A stretch of DNA of 64,000 nucleotides from Treponema bryantii (GTDB lineage: Bacteria > Spirochaetota > Spirochaetia > Treponematales > Treponemataceae): assembly GCF_036492245.1 (NCBI RefSeq), contig NZ_AP025286.1, positions 124,001 to 188,000 on the forward strand. The letters are read 5' to 3'. Under the pieces are notes generated by a model. It had not been told where the DNA came from. It worked only from the letters and a program-made list of their open reading frames with translations, and did no database searches. How positions within the stretch are numbered: the stretch's first letter is position 1; each line of letters begins with the position of its first letter. Shown piece by piece: positions 7,252 to 15,492 of this stretch. The translations under genes and the position numbers were made by a program.

Positions 7252-9366
7252 TTACAAAAAGAAAGTCTTCATAACGCCCTTGCCTTTGATTTCCATCTCG
7301 ACAGGGGCGCTTGCACTAACAGCACCTTTAAGAAGTTCCATAGTATTTTCTGAAACATGAATCTTAGAGGTTTCGCCTGAGCTTTCCATTCGGCTGGCAA
7401 CATTTACAGTGTCACCCCAGATATCGTAAACGAATTTTGTTTTTCCGATAACTCCGGCAATAAGGTTTCCGCTGTTGATTCCGATTCGCATAAAGAGCTT
7501 TACATTGCTTGTGGCATTGAAGTTTTCAATATCCTGAAGCATTCCGCGTGCAAAATTAACAATTGCGAGCGCATTCTTTTCTGCAGGTTCGTTTCCGAAA
7601 AGACCGGCCGCCGCCATATAAGAGTCACCAATAGTTTTGATTTTTTCGATGCCATCACGTTTTGCACGTTCATCAATTCTGGAATAGAGCGAGTTCAAAG
7701 CTCCGACAATTGTATCAGCATCAAGAGCACTTGTGATTTTAGTGAAGCCGACAATATCAGCAAAAAGTACAGAAGCGTTTTCAATCTTATCTGCAATTTT
7801 AGCGTTCCTGTCCATTGCAAGACGTTTTGCAACTTCCTCTGGAAGAATATTCAAAAGAAGTTCTTCAGAACGATTCTTTTCTTCCTGAAGTTCCTTAGTG
7901 CGTTCCTTTACAGTGTCTTCAAGCTTTCTGTTTTCTTCTTCTACGCGAATAATTTTTCCTTCAGTAAATGAAATCGTAAGAGACACAATGAAAAGAATTG
8001 AAATTACAACTAAGCCAACCTGGAATAGAAAATATGACAATGGTTTAAGGACACTTTCATAAGTAAAGATGATTTTTGAATCTAACGGGGAATATTCAGC
8101 AGGGGAGTACATAATACAACCAAAGCCAAGATTCTTTAGTGGAGTAACCTGATAATAATCAGCTCCATGAAGATTTTCTTCGTCCTTATCCTGAGGCTTA
8201 CGAACGTTCATTAGTCTATCTTTAATAGTAAAGTTTCCGTTCCATGGACCCGGATCAATAGTACAGTCTTCACAAACATCAATAGTAACATTCCAATCTG
8301 TAATGACGGTGGCCATCATATTGTTATAGATTACACCGTTATACTGAGCACCCAGGCGGGTCAAGTCTTCGTCATCATTCCAGAATTTTTCAGAATCACG
8401 AAGGAAAGTAACACATACAGATTTAGATTTGTCATTCGCAAGATAAGGTTTATTTATAACAAGTTTTCGTTCAGGTATACTGATTCCGGTAATAGAAACA
8501 ATAATCATTACCAGCAGAAGTCCACCGGAAACTGAAGCGATAACCTGCCATACATGACTTCTTGTAATATGTCTTTTCATTTCTGGAACAGTAACGCCCT
8601 GTTTATAGTTTGGACTCAAACGAGGACCATCTTTTTTATCAGAATAAAATTCGAGTTCCATAAGTTTGATGGAAGAGAAGAAAAGATGCAGGGCACCAAT
8701 GCCATATCCAATATCAATCCAGGAAATTCCATAAACTAACAAAGCCAATACAATTCCGATGATTGGAAAAAGAGGATAAATAGCAAGAGAAATCAAAACA
8801 TTTTTTTGTAAAATCTTCTGAGATTGAAAAAGCATTGCCCATGTTATAAGTCCAGGAGAAAGTCCGAGGACAATACTCACAGGATAGAGAGCACTTCTGT
8901 GGTAAAGATTTGCTTCATCAAAATAATAAAAGAGATTGGTAAACTGACTAACGATAGTTAGTATAATTCCAATAAGACAAATGTAGAAAACAATATAGAG
9001 CTGAACAGGAACCCCATTCCTTATTGAAGAACGAGGTTTGAATAGAACCTTAAAATCCAGAACATCCGATTTAATAAATTCAGCAGAATAAAAGCAGAAG
9101 AAAAAAGTGGTGAAGTAGTTAAGCGCAAAAACCATAAAGTTGCTTATGCGGACCATATAGTAGCCGACCTGGCTTGTACCTCGGAAGATATAAGCCATGG
9201 CATCAAAAGCAAGCAAAGCGCCTGTAATAAACTGAAGAAGAATCAGCGTACGACGACTGTTATTTTTCAGCCTATGCCCAGATAATAAAAACACTCCAAC
9301 CTGTAAACAGAAGAATGCCAACCCCGAAAGCACTACGATACTGATAATTCTAATTGTGTTACTCAT
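7252..9366 (-). CDS. Membrane-bound class III adenylate cyclase
   Basis: A 704-residue protein. Residues 1-250 carry about seven hydrophobic spans. Two further spans (about 268-290 and 440-462) bracket a roughly 150-residue extracytoplasmic sensor with three closely spaced Cys. A charged coiled coil (470-505) leads to a cyclase domain (506-704). Catalytic residues are intact: metal aspartates in LFADIVGFT (D537) and TIGDSYM (D581), adenine-selecting K577 (EKIKTIGD) and D648 (VYDIWGDTVN), and transition-state N655 and R659. Lys plus Asp predicts ATP, not GTP. The promoter's -10 is ten bases from the ATG and no Shine-Dalgarno exists. The signal sensed is unknown. Confidence 0.9.
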   Translation of the reverse strand: MSNTIRIISIVVLSGLAFFCLQVGVFLLSGHRLKNNSRRTLILLQFITGALLAFDAMAYIFRGTSQVGYYMVRISNFMVFALNYFTTFFFCFYSAEFIKSDVLDFKVLFKPRSSIRNGVPVQLYIVFYICLIGIILTIVSQFTNLFYYFDEANLYHRSALYPVSIVLGLSPGLITWAMLFQSQKILQKNVLISLAIYPLFPIIGIVLALLVYGISWIDIGYGIGALHLFFSSIKLMELEFYSDKKDGPRLSPNYKQGVTVPEMKRHITRSHVWQVIASVSGGLLLVMIIVSITGISIPERKLVINKPYLANDKSKSVCVTFLRDSEKFWNDDEDLTRLGAQYNGVIYNNMMATVITDWNVTIDVCEDCTIDPGPWNGNFTIKDRLMNVRKPQDKDEENLHGADYYQVTPLKNLGFGCIMYSPAEYSPLDSKIIFTYESVLKPLSYFLFQVGLVVISILFIVSLTISFTEGKIIRVEEENRKLEDTVKERTKELQEEKNRSEELLLNILPEEVAKRLAMDRNAKIADKIENASVLFADIVGFTKITSALDADTIVGALNSLYSRIDERAKRDGIEKIKTIGDSYMAAAGLFGNEPAEKNALAIVNFARGMLQDIENFNATSNVKLFMRIGINSGNLIAGVIGKTKFVYDIWGDTVNVASRMESSGETSKIHVSENTMELLKGAVSASAPVEMEIKGKGVMKTFFL

Positions 9367-9376
9367 TATACATATA

Positions 9377-9405
9377 ATTTTATGTTATAAAGAATAGTTT
9401 GTCAA
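9377..9405 (-). promoter_or_regulatory. Promoter of adenylate cyclase gene
   Basis: On the minus strand a perfect TTGACA (9400-9405), 17 bases, then TAAAAT (9377-9382), five of six. The expected start point is about 9370 and the ATG is at 9366, leaving almost no 5' leader. Confidence 0.75.
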
Positions 9406-9417
9406 AAAAATGGAATG

Positions 9418-9503
9418 AAGGAGGGGAAGGCCTTCCCCTTGCTCCAGCCCGCGCTGCGGTCTTCCGCTACCCCTTCCAGCGGGGACACCCCGCAACGCCC
9501 CCG
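9418..9503. repeat. GC-rich double-hairpin repeat, copy 1
   Basis: A GC-rich block in an AT-rich intergenic region. It contains the palindrome GGGGAAGGCCTTCCCC (9423-9438), the word CGCTACCCC, a second hairpin GCGGGG-ACA-CCCCGC (9479-9493) and AACGCCCCC. The same order (hairpin, CTACCCC, hairpin, AACGCCC or AAACCCCC) is found at 17513-17591 and, inverted, at 11948-12041. A related piece lies inside iorA at 34254-34394. It is probably a non-autonomous repeated extragenic element. Confidence 0.75.
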
Positions 9504-9587
9504 GTTATTCCAAATTCTGCTTAGCTTCTGGAGATCAGTTGTTTTCGATGCAATAAAGCAGTAGTTCTTTCATTTAGTTTGAATAGT

Positions 9588-9758
9588 CTAAGTAAAACAA
9601 ATCTCCCGTTTTAGAAAGTGCTGGAAAATAAATCCTGCTGAATCTTTAGCGAAGGCAACAGTTGTTAAAGTTTCAGATTGTGCAGTTATTGTTTCCTGCG
9701 CAAAGCAGAAAAGAGTCATGGAGAAAATGATTGCTGTAAATAAAAGTTTCTTTTTTAT
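9588..9758 (-). pseudogene. Remnant of a secreted protein gene (signal peptide only)
   Basis: The 362-base gap 9406-9767 holds the cyclase promoter, a GC-rich repeat and this remnant. A 56-codon frame begins with ATA (9756-9758) at the place of a start codon and encodes KKKLLFTAIIFSMTLFCFAQ, nearly identical to the signal peptide of the YARHG protein upstream (KKKLLLTAIIFTMSVFCLAQ). It then runs into a stop at 9588. ATG to ATA plus truncation indicates a decayed third paralogue of the array. The stretch 9506-9587 may hold its degraded 3' end (YC-I and W-N spacing like the neighbour's C terminus), but this is weak. Confidence 0.55.
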
Positions 9759-9767
9759 TTTTCTACC

Positions 9768-10712
9768 TTAGTTTTTTGAATGTTCTTTATACCACTGTGC
9801 GCGCCACTGTGGATCCCAGGTGTTTTCTATGCAGTAAAGATTATGCGTGTTAGTGTTCCAGTTCATGCGAAGAACGTAGATGTCGCCGGATGGATGCAAG
9901 GCAGATGATTCTATTACTTCGGTATCTGAAGTCAAATATATATCATATGATATTTTTTCATTTTTTTTCCTAGTAGCATTTTTTCTATCATAAATATAAT
10001 AATTACCCATATTAACTTTTTGATACATATAATCATTCATTCTTGTCTGATCCCAATAAGTTCTTTTTCCATCTAAAAAAACATTATTCGAACTTGATAC
10101 CCGAATCTTTACTCCATTTATTTCCACATCTGATTCAAAAATTTTCTTTGTTTCCTCTGTATTATGAAAGTTTTTTCTGTTTTCTTCTTTATCCATTCCA
10201 GGATTTACTACACAGTAAATGTTTTCTTTGTTATCCCAGAAAAATAATACATTGGCCTCTTCAAGATAATATGAAGTTTTTGAATCCATTCTTATGTCAT
10301 AATCCCATAATGGATTAAAACTGAATATTTGATTTCTATTTTTATTAATAAGAACATAATCAGCCCAAGAACCCGAAAATAAAAATTTTCCATCATATAC
10401 AGATTCTAAATGAGTTGCATCAGAATTTATAATACCCTTAAGATCTACTAAATATTCTAATTCAAAATTTTTTGTTATTTTTACTAATTTATCAAGATCT
10501 CTACAATGAATAATCATTGTTCCATCATTTGAAATAGTCAAAATATTTCCTGTTACATCATCAGAAACTGCAACCTCTTCATCTTTTCTTATGCTAATTG
10601 AATTTAATTCTTTCTTATTTTCATATTCTCCAATTTTTATTAGTGGATATTCTTCTGCTAATAAGATTGTTGTTGATAATATAATTAGTAATAAACAAAA
10701 TATTCTTTTCAT
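9768..10712 (-). CDS. Secreted protein of unknown function
   Basis: A 314-residue exported protein. The ATG at 10712 has GGAG nine bases upstream and gives a clean signal peptide (MKRIFCLLLIILSTTILLAE), so the in-frame ATG at 10727, which contains that GGAG, is rejected. The mature protein has repeated short beta-strand pieces (GNILTISNDGTMIIHCRD, 'HLESVYDGKFLFSGSWADYVLINKN', 'ANVLFFWDNKENIYCVV') that look like a beta-propeller or similar all-beta fold, but no family is recognised. It lies 37 bases after the YARHG gene in the same direction, forming a small operon of secreted proteins bracketed by inverted GC-rich repeats. Confidence 0.7.
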   Translation of the reverse strand: MKRIFCLLLIILSTTILLAEEYPLIKIGEYENKKELNSISIRKDEEVAVSDDVTGNILTISNDGTMIIHCRDLDKLVKITKNFELEYLVDLKGIINSDATHLESVYDGKFLFSGSWADYVLINKNRNQIFSFNPLWDYDIRMDSKTSYYLEEANVLFFWDNKENIYCVVNPGMDKEENRKNFHNTEETKKIFESDVEINGVKIRVSSSNNVFLDGKRTYWDQTRMNDYMYQKVNMGNYYIYDRKNATRKKNEKISYDIYLTSDTEVIESSALHPSGDIYVLRMNWNTNTHNLYCIENTWDPQWRAQWYKEHSKN

Positions 10713-10749
10713 TATTTTTGTCTCCATATTGTCGAAAAAATGTTCTTTA

Positions 10750-11886
10750 TTATTTTTCTAAGTTTTGTATCATTTCTACAAGTTTCTGGCGATAGGCTGG
10801 AAGTTTTATTTCGCCGGAGGTTTTGCCTTCATCAGTGTACCAGACTTGCTTATTGAAATGAGTTGAAAGGTCCGTACTCTTAAAGTGAACGCCATAGATG
10901 GCGAAGATTGTGTTTCGCAGAAGGCGAAGATCTGCCTTGCTCAAGGTTGGAAGAACCTTGTTTACGTACTGGCCGTAAGAGTCGTCTGTGTAGCCGTTTA
11001 TTGCCATTGCGTAAAAGTCTGGATCACCCCAGGTGCGTCGGATGCGGAAGACTTCAGTATACTCTTTACCGGCAACATAATAGTAGATGTTACCGCCAAA
11101 GCCGACGTACCAGCTAAAAGAATAGTCTTGTCCACTTTTCCGAATTTCTGAATATGAGTTCAGATTTTTTAAATAAAAAATATTATCATCATTTAAATAA
11201 CATCCAAGGACGTTACCAAGACTTCCATAATTTTCAGAAAAATATCTATATCCTTGGAGATCATATTGCTGCAATGTATTGTGTTCTTTATAGTATGTGT
11301 TTCCCCAAATCAAAACATTGTTTCTAATAAAATCATTATAAAGACTCAGCTCTGCAGCCTTTTTTTTGCTCTGCTCATATTTTTCGGGATCATATTGTTT
11401 CAGATATGCCATTGCCTCTTCTTCTGAATAAATACGTCCATTTGAATCTATGGCACCGCCTAAAAAATAAACTATATAACCGCTATCTTTTTTGAGTATA
11501 AAGCTTATACCAGGATTTGTATCACTGATGTATTTATAAGGTGTATTATTTATTGAATACTCAATAGAATCCGAATAAACTCCCCAATAATTATTTCCTA
11601 ATACCAAGAGTAATGGTGCGTGTTCACTTAAAAACGGTTTTTCTTCTTTTGAAATTGTTTTAGTTTCCAGATTGATTGTTACTATAGTTCCAGGCAAAGG
11701 ATCCTGTACAACCAAGAGATTGTTTACTTCATTAAAATATATTCCTAGTGGAAAATGCCCCATTCCACCTCCGGGATATCTTTCATACTTTACATCTTCT
11801 AAGACTTCAATTTTTTCAACTTCCTGCGCAAGGCAGAAAACGCTCATTGTGAAAATGATTGCTGTAAGTAATAGTTTCTTTTTCAT
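10750..11886 (-). CDS. Secreted YARHG-domain protein
   Basis: A 378-residue exported protein. The start at 11886 (MKKKLLLTAIIFTMSVFCLAQ, signal peptidase I site) is preferred over the in-frame ATG at 11925, which precedes the -10 box. The last 70 residues match the YARHG domain: 'LSKADLRLLRNTIFAIYGVHF' aligns with L-R-N-x-I-Y-A-R-H-G-x-x-F, then 'HFNKQVWYTDEG' for the F-x-x-x-x-WY part. The function of this extracytoplasmic domain is poorly known. The central region is beta-rich and Tyr-rich. A promoter (11897-11925) places the transcript start within a few bases of the ATG and there is no Shine-Dalgarno. Confidence 0.8.
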   Translation of the reverse strand: MKKKLLLTAIIFTMSVFCLAQEVEKIEVLEDVKYERYPGGGMGHFPLGIYFNEVNNLLVVQDPLPGTIVTINLETKTISKEEKPFLSEHAPLLLVLGNNYWGVYSDSIEYSINNTPYKYISDTNPGISFILKKDSGYIVYFLGGAIDSNGRIYSEEEAMAYLKQYDPEKYEQSKKKAAELSLYNDFIRNNVLIWGNTYYKEHNTLQQYDLQGYRYFSENYGSLGNVLGCYLNDDNIFYLKNLNSYSEIRKSGQDYSFSWYVGFGGNIYYYVAGKEYTEVFRIRRTWGDPDFYAMAINGYTDDSYGQYVNKVLPTLSKADLRLLRNTIFAIYGVHFKSTDLSTHFNKQVWYTDEGKTSGEIKLPAYRQKLVEMIQNLEK

Positions 11887-11896
11887 TACTGACTTT

Positions 11897-11925
11897 ATTA
11901 TATAGTGAGAAAGTTCCTTATACAA
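11897..11925 (-). promoter_or_regulatory. Promoter of YARHG protein operon
   Basis: On the minus strand a perfect TATAAT (11897-11902) follows TTGTAT (11920-11925) at 17 bases. The ATG lies ten bases after the -10, the same spacing as at the cyclase gene. Confidence 0.65.
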
Positions 11926-11947
11926 TGTACGATTTGTTATGAGAGAG

Positions 11948-12041
11948 CGGCGGGGGCGGGGGTTTTAGGGGGTGGCCCCCTAGGAGAAGGGGTAGAGGAA
12001 GACCGCGTAGCGGGCTGGAACGTGGGGAAGGCTTTCCCCTT
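11948..12041. repeat. GC-rich double-hairpin repeat, copy 2 (inverted to copy 1)
   Basis: Reverse complement of the arrangement at 9418-9503: GGGG-AAGGCTTT-CCCC palindrome (12024-12039), GGGGTAGAGGAAGACCGC (shared with copy 1 as GGGGTAGCGGAAGACCGC), the hairpin TAGGGGG-TGG-CCCCCTA and a run of G-rich sequence. With copy 1 it encloses the two secreted-protein genes and the remnant. Confidence 0.75.
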
Positions 12042-12072
12042 CACTATCTAAAAAAAATCATAAAAAAATTTA

Positions 12073-12101
12073 TTGACTAATTAAAAATCAAAGTATTTAA
12101 T
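12073..12101 (+). promoter_or_regulatory. Promoter of serine hydrolase gene
   Basis: TTGACT (12073-12078), 17 bases, TTTAAT (12096-12101); five of six matches in each box. AAGGAG lies at 12139-12144, five bases before the ATG at 12150. Confidence 0.7.
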
Positions 12102-12149
12102 CCATAAATATAAGGATCCTTTATTATTTCAAAGTTTTAAGGAGATTTT

Positions 12150-13127
12150 ATGAACAAGAATGAAATTCACAAATTGATTGAGACGGAGCAGCCGAACATC
12201 TGCCAGGTGGTGGCTTATAAGGGCGGCGAGGAGGTTTATTCGGACTGCTGGAACGGCTACAAGATGGACGACTGTGCGCATGTGATGTCGGTGACTAAAA
12301 GTGTGATGGCGCTGCTCGTTGGGATTGCGATTGATAAAGGGCAGATTAAAGGTGTAGACGATAAGGTGCTGGATTATTTTCCGGAATATAAGGTAAAGCG
12401 CGGCGAGAAGACTATTTATGAGGTGACGATTAAAGATTTGCTTACGATGAGGGCTCCGTATAAGGGTAAGGGCGACCCGTGGTCTAAGGTGTGCTCGAGT
12501 GAAAACTGGACTTACACTTCTCTGGATTTTCTTGGCGGTCGTCAGGGAATGACAGGGGAGTTCCGTTATTCTTCGGTTTGCATTCATATTTTGTCTGGGA
12601 TTCTTTATAAGGCGACTGGCATGATTACTGTGGACTATGCGAATAAGTTTTTGTTCGGGCCGCTGGGGATTCCTGCGCATGAGGTTTATATTGCTAAGTC
12701 TGCCGAGGAGCATAAACAGTTTACTATTGAGAAGACTCCGAAAAAGGCTGTGTGGTTTAGTGACCGCCAGAATCTTGGGACTCCGGGTTATGGGCTGTGT
12801 TTGTCGGCTTGTGACATGGCGAAGATTGGGCTCCTGTGTTTGAACAAAGGAGCGTACGGCGGGCAGCAGATTGTGTCGTCTAAGTGGATTCGGGAGATGA
12901 CGGAGCCGCGCACGGTTGAAGGTAAACATTTCCGTGGAATGGATTACGGATATTTGTGGTGGATTATCAGCAGGAAGAAGGGGATTTATGCGGCTATCGG
13001 GAATAGCGGGAATGTGATTTATATTAACCCGGAGAAGAAGATTGTTGTTGCGGTGGCTTCGTATTTTAAGCCTACGATTTTTGATCGCGTGGACTTTATT
13101 CAGCGGGAGATTGAATCTAGATTATAG
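12150..13127 (+). CDS. Beta-lactamase-family (class C-like) serine hydrolase
   Basis: A 325-residue protein of the beta-lactamase/DD-peptidase/esterase superfamily (PF00144). The nucleophile motif SVTK (S47-K50, in CAHVMSVTKSVMALLVG) and the second motif YSS (Y140, in GEFRYSSVCIHILSG) are intact. 'PLGIPAHEVY', 'YGLCLSACDMAKIGLLCLNKG' and the C-terminal 'AIGNSGNVIYINPEKKIVVAV' are the usual family landmarks, the last one taking the place of the H/K-T-G strand. No signal peptide is seen, so it is probably cytoplasmic and more likely an esterase or peptidase than a resistance enzyme. It is monocistronic with its own promoter, and its base composition is more G-rich than its neighbours. Confidence 0.85.
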   Translation: MNKNEIHKLIETEQPNICQVVAYKGGEEVYSDCWNGYKMDDCAHVMSVTKSVMALLVGIAIDKGQIKGVDDKVLDYFPEYKVKRGEKTIYEVTIKDLLTMRAPYKGKGDPWSKVCSSENWTYTSLDFLGGRQGMTGEFRYSSVCIHILSGILYKATGMITVDYANKFLFGPLGIPAHEVYIAKSAEEHKQFTIEKTPKKAVWFSDRQNLGTPGYGLCLSACDMAKIGLLCLNKGAYGGQQIVSSKWIREMTEPRTVEGKHFRGMDYGYLWWIISRKKGIYAAIGNSGNVIYINPEKKIVVAVASYFKPTIFDRVDFIQREIESRL

Positions 13128-13185
13128 CATATTGCATAAAGTTGCCGTTTTTTACAAATGCCATAATTATTATCCATTTAATCAA

Positions 13186-13848
13186 TTAAACTTCTAAACG
13201 GCTGAACGCATTCTGACACCATGTGAAGAGTTCCAAGAAGGCTTCGTCGAAATTATAATCGTCTGGGAGGTCACTGAACTCAAGAATGCGTCGGTCTGCT
13301 ACTGAAACTTTTTCTTTCAATTCTTTTTTTGAGAGAATGAAATCGCCAGTTTCAAGATAATGGAGATTCTGAATCAAAAAGAAAAAGCCTTTACAGGTAC
13401 CGCGGAATTTAGTGATGTTCTTTTCTCTGTCTGCATGAATGAATCTGTGACAGAGTTCATGATATAAATTTCCTAAACTAATTTTTACGTAATTGATTTC
13501 GTCTTGTCTGGTTGCCGGCGGAAGATAATCTGTGAGGGCTCCCAAAAGATCTTTTGTGGTAAACTTGAGCTGACAGACTTCCAGCGGATTCCAGTTTTGT
13601 ATTTCGTTTTTGCCACAGATGAAACCGCATGACTTTTCGTACCAGCCGATTTTCTTCAGGATTTCGCGATAGGTCTGCATGTCAGTTACTGTAAAATTAT
13701 CAATAATGACCATAATATCAATGTCGCTGTTTTCATGTGCTTCGCCTCGGAGATAACTTCCCTGCAGGCCCATGTATAAAAGTCGGGTGTTGAAAGTGGT
13801 TTTACATTCTGAGATTAGATTCTGGATATAGGTTTCTAAGTTGAACAT
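13186..13848 (-). CDS. Nucleotidyltransferase-domain protein
   Basis: A 220-residue protein with the Pol-beta/MNT nucleotidyltransferase signature: G30-S31 in LQGSYLRGEAHENSDIDIMVI, followed by D42 and D44, the two metal-binding aspartates. The C-terminal part (about 100-220) is helical, like the substrate-binding half of aminoglycoside nucleotidyltransferases (HELCHRFIHADREKN). It sits just downstream (11 bases) of an aminoglycoside-phosphotransferase-like gene in the same direction, so an antibiotic- or metabolite-modifying pair is possible. The sequence alone does not prove resistance. The stop region is close to that of the convergent hydrolase with no visible terminator. Confidence 0.8.
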   Translation of the reverse strand: MFNLETYIQNLISECKTTFNTRLLYMGLQGSYLRGEAHENSDIDIMVIIDNFTVTDMQTYREILKKIGWYEKSCGFICGKNEIQNWNPLEVCQLKFTTKDLLGALTDYLPPATRQDEINYVKISLGNLYHELCHRFIHADREKNITKFRGTCKGFFFLIQNLHYLETGDFILSKKELKEKVSVADRRILEFSDLPDDYNFDEAFLELFTWCQNAFSRLEV

Positions 13849-13858
13849 TTTTCTTTCT

Positions 13859-14827
13859 CTAGTTTATCAGATGATTTGCGGCATCTTCAATATCTTCGTA
13901 GTCTACTTCTTCGCCTTCGCGGGCGGCACATTCAAACTCGTCGACGATGTTTTCTATTAAGACCATGTCGATAAAGAGTGGAAGTTGATTCAGGAATTCA
14001 TCAGAAATTGTGGTTTCTGATTTGTAGCCTTTGAGAATTGTATCGAAATAATGCTTCATGCCGGCGGCTCGTTTTGTGGGATCTGGTTCGTTGCGGAACC
14101 AGCCTTCGCCGTGAAGATAGAGATTTGCGAGGTCGAACATGTACCAGCAGTACATACAGTTATCAAAATCAAAAACTGTAATATTGCCGTTTGCCATGTC
14201 GATGTGATAGTTGCCGTCACTGAAGTCGAAGTGAATTAAACCGTAGTTTTGACTATCTGTCGGTAGTTTTTGAAACTTTTCGAGGCGTCCTGCAATTGCG
14301 TTTTTCAAATCAGAATAAGTATCTGGAATCAAATTGTTGATGTATTCCATGTTATATTTATCAAAATAGTCTGGGCGGCGGTGATCTTCGGTTGGCTCAA
14401 AGTGTTTTGAGAGCTCGTGAATTTTTCCGAGAGTTTTTCCAGTGTTATAAAAATATTCTTCAAGCGATGCGCCTTCTCGGTAACGGTAACCGTTGTCACA
14501 CAAAAGCATTCCTTTTGCATATTCAAAAAGTGAGACAAAATCACGTGCTCCATCATTATCAACAACTTCAACAAGTTTCCCATTTACACTCGGAATCACA
14601 TCTGCAACAGGGGCACCATGCTCTGCAAGATAATGAACAAACTCCGTTTCGGCAAGATAGTCCATTTCTGTTCTGTCACCAGTTGAAGAAATCCGAAGCA
14701 CAAACTTTTTTTCATCACCCTTACTGCAAACAAAAATCCTGTTACGTCCACCTTCGTGACCTTCAACTTCGTGCCAGTTAAAATCCTCAAGAGAAAATAA
14801 TTTTAATATCTGTTCAATTGCTTTCAA
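13859..14827 (-). CDS. Phosphotransferase family protein (aminoglycoside kinase-like fold)
   Basis: A 322-residue kinase of the APH/choline kinase superfamily. The catalytic Brenner motif is intact (H199-F-D201-F-S-D-G-N206, in GLIHFDFSDGNYHI), and the metal-binding D220-F-D222 follows (ITVFDFDNCMYCW). The N-terminal lobe contains 'KFVLRIS', with the ATP-binding strand less well conserved. The stop overlaps nothing; the start overlaps the upstream peptidase stop by four bases (ATGA-type coupling). Substrates in the family range from aminoglycosides to homoserine, choline and sugars, and no assignment can be made here. Confidence 0.85.
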   Translation of the reverse strand: MKAIEQILKLFSLEDFNWHEVEGHEGGRNRIFVCSKGDEKKFVLRISSTGDRTEMDYLAETEFVHYLAEHGAPVADVIPSVNGKLVEVVDNDGARDFVSLFEYAKGMLLCDNGYRYREGASLEEYFYNTGKTLGKIHELSKHFEPTEDHRRPDYFDKYNMEYINNLIPDTYSDLKNAIAGRLEKFQKLPTDSQNYGLIHFDFSDGNYHIDMANGNITVFDFDNCMYCWYMFDLANLYLHGEGWFRNEPDPTKRAAGMKHYFDTILKGYKSETTISDEFLNQLPLFIDMVLIENIVDEFECAAREGEEVDYEDIEDAANHLIN

Positions 14828-15459
14828 AGACTTGTAATTTCTCCTTTATCAACTTTATGCATCTTTCCAAGTCGCCAGGTTTTGTCACTGTTTATGAAAA
14901 TTGCGCTTTCATCTTCCATGGCAATAATCGGACGAACCATCGACATTTCTTTTAGGCTCGGAACAAACCATTCATCTGGTTTATAATGTGCTTTGATGAT
15001 GACATCTGTAAGGCCGAGCCCTTTGTACATTGTCTTTGACTCCCAGACTTCGGCAACATAAGGCCCCATATTCATTGAACCGGCACTTACACCAAGAATC
15101 ACTGCATGGCTAGCCAAAATCTCTGGAGCAAGATTAAGATCCTGAATCAGCTTCATCTGCCAGGTTACTTCACCACCCATCAGCCAGATGCAATCAGCCT
15201 GCTGTACAAGTTTTGATGCAGTCTCCGCGTTCGTCCGCCGGTCAATCACATGATGCTCTGCAAAGCCCAGACCACGTTCAGCCAACATCTGGTGCATGCC
15301 GTCTTTGTCGTCATCATTTTGTGTATAGTTTTCCGGATCGGCACTTATAACAACAAGACATTTTCGCTCGCCCAGATTTTCGCGAAGTACCTCTGCAATT
15401 TCATCTGTAAAATGATGAGTCGGAAATCCGCTGAAAACTCCTAATAATTTTGCATTCAT
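14824..15459 (-). CDS. Peptidase E-like (S51) class I glutamine amidotransferase-like protein
   Basis: A 211-residue protein of the S51/dipeptidase E fold. The nucleophile elbow is G123-V-S125-A-G127 (HAVILGVSAGSMNMG), preceded by the oxyanion-loop strand 'ADCIWLMGGEVTWQM', both diagnostic. GGAG lies eight bases before ATG 15459. True peptidase E cleaves N-terminal Asp dipeptides; shorter homologues such as this one are often uncharacterised. It is the first of three coupled minus-strand genes (peptidase, phosphotransferase, nucleotidyltransferase). Confidence 0.8.
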   Translation of the reverse strand: MNAKLLGVFSGFPTHHFTDEIAEVLRENLGERKCLVVISADPENYTQNDDDKDGMHQMLAERGLGFAEHHVIDRRTNAETASKLVQQADCIWLMGGEVTWQMKLIQDLNLAPEILASHAVILGVSAGSMNMGPYVAEVWESKTMYKGLGLTDVIIKAHYKPDEWFVPSLKEMSMVRPIIAMEDESAIFINSDKTWRLGKMHKVDKGEITSL

Positions 15460-15492
15460 AAAACTAACTCCATCAGCCAGCAGTCTTCTTTT

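Noticed and set aside
12129-12929. 266-codon minus-strand ORF
   Set aside because: It is antisense to the serine hydrolase gene (12150-13127), whose SxxK and YSS motifs are intact. Its Arg/His/Asn-rich translation matches no family.
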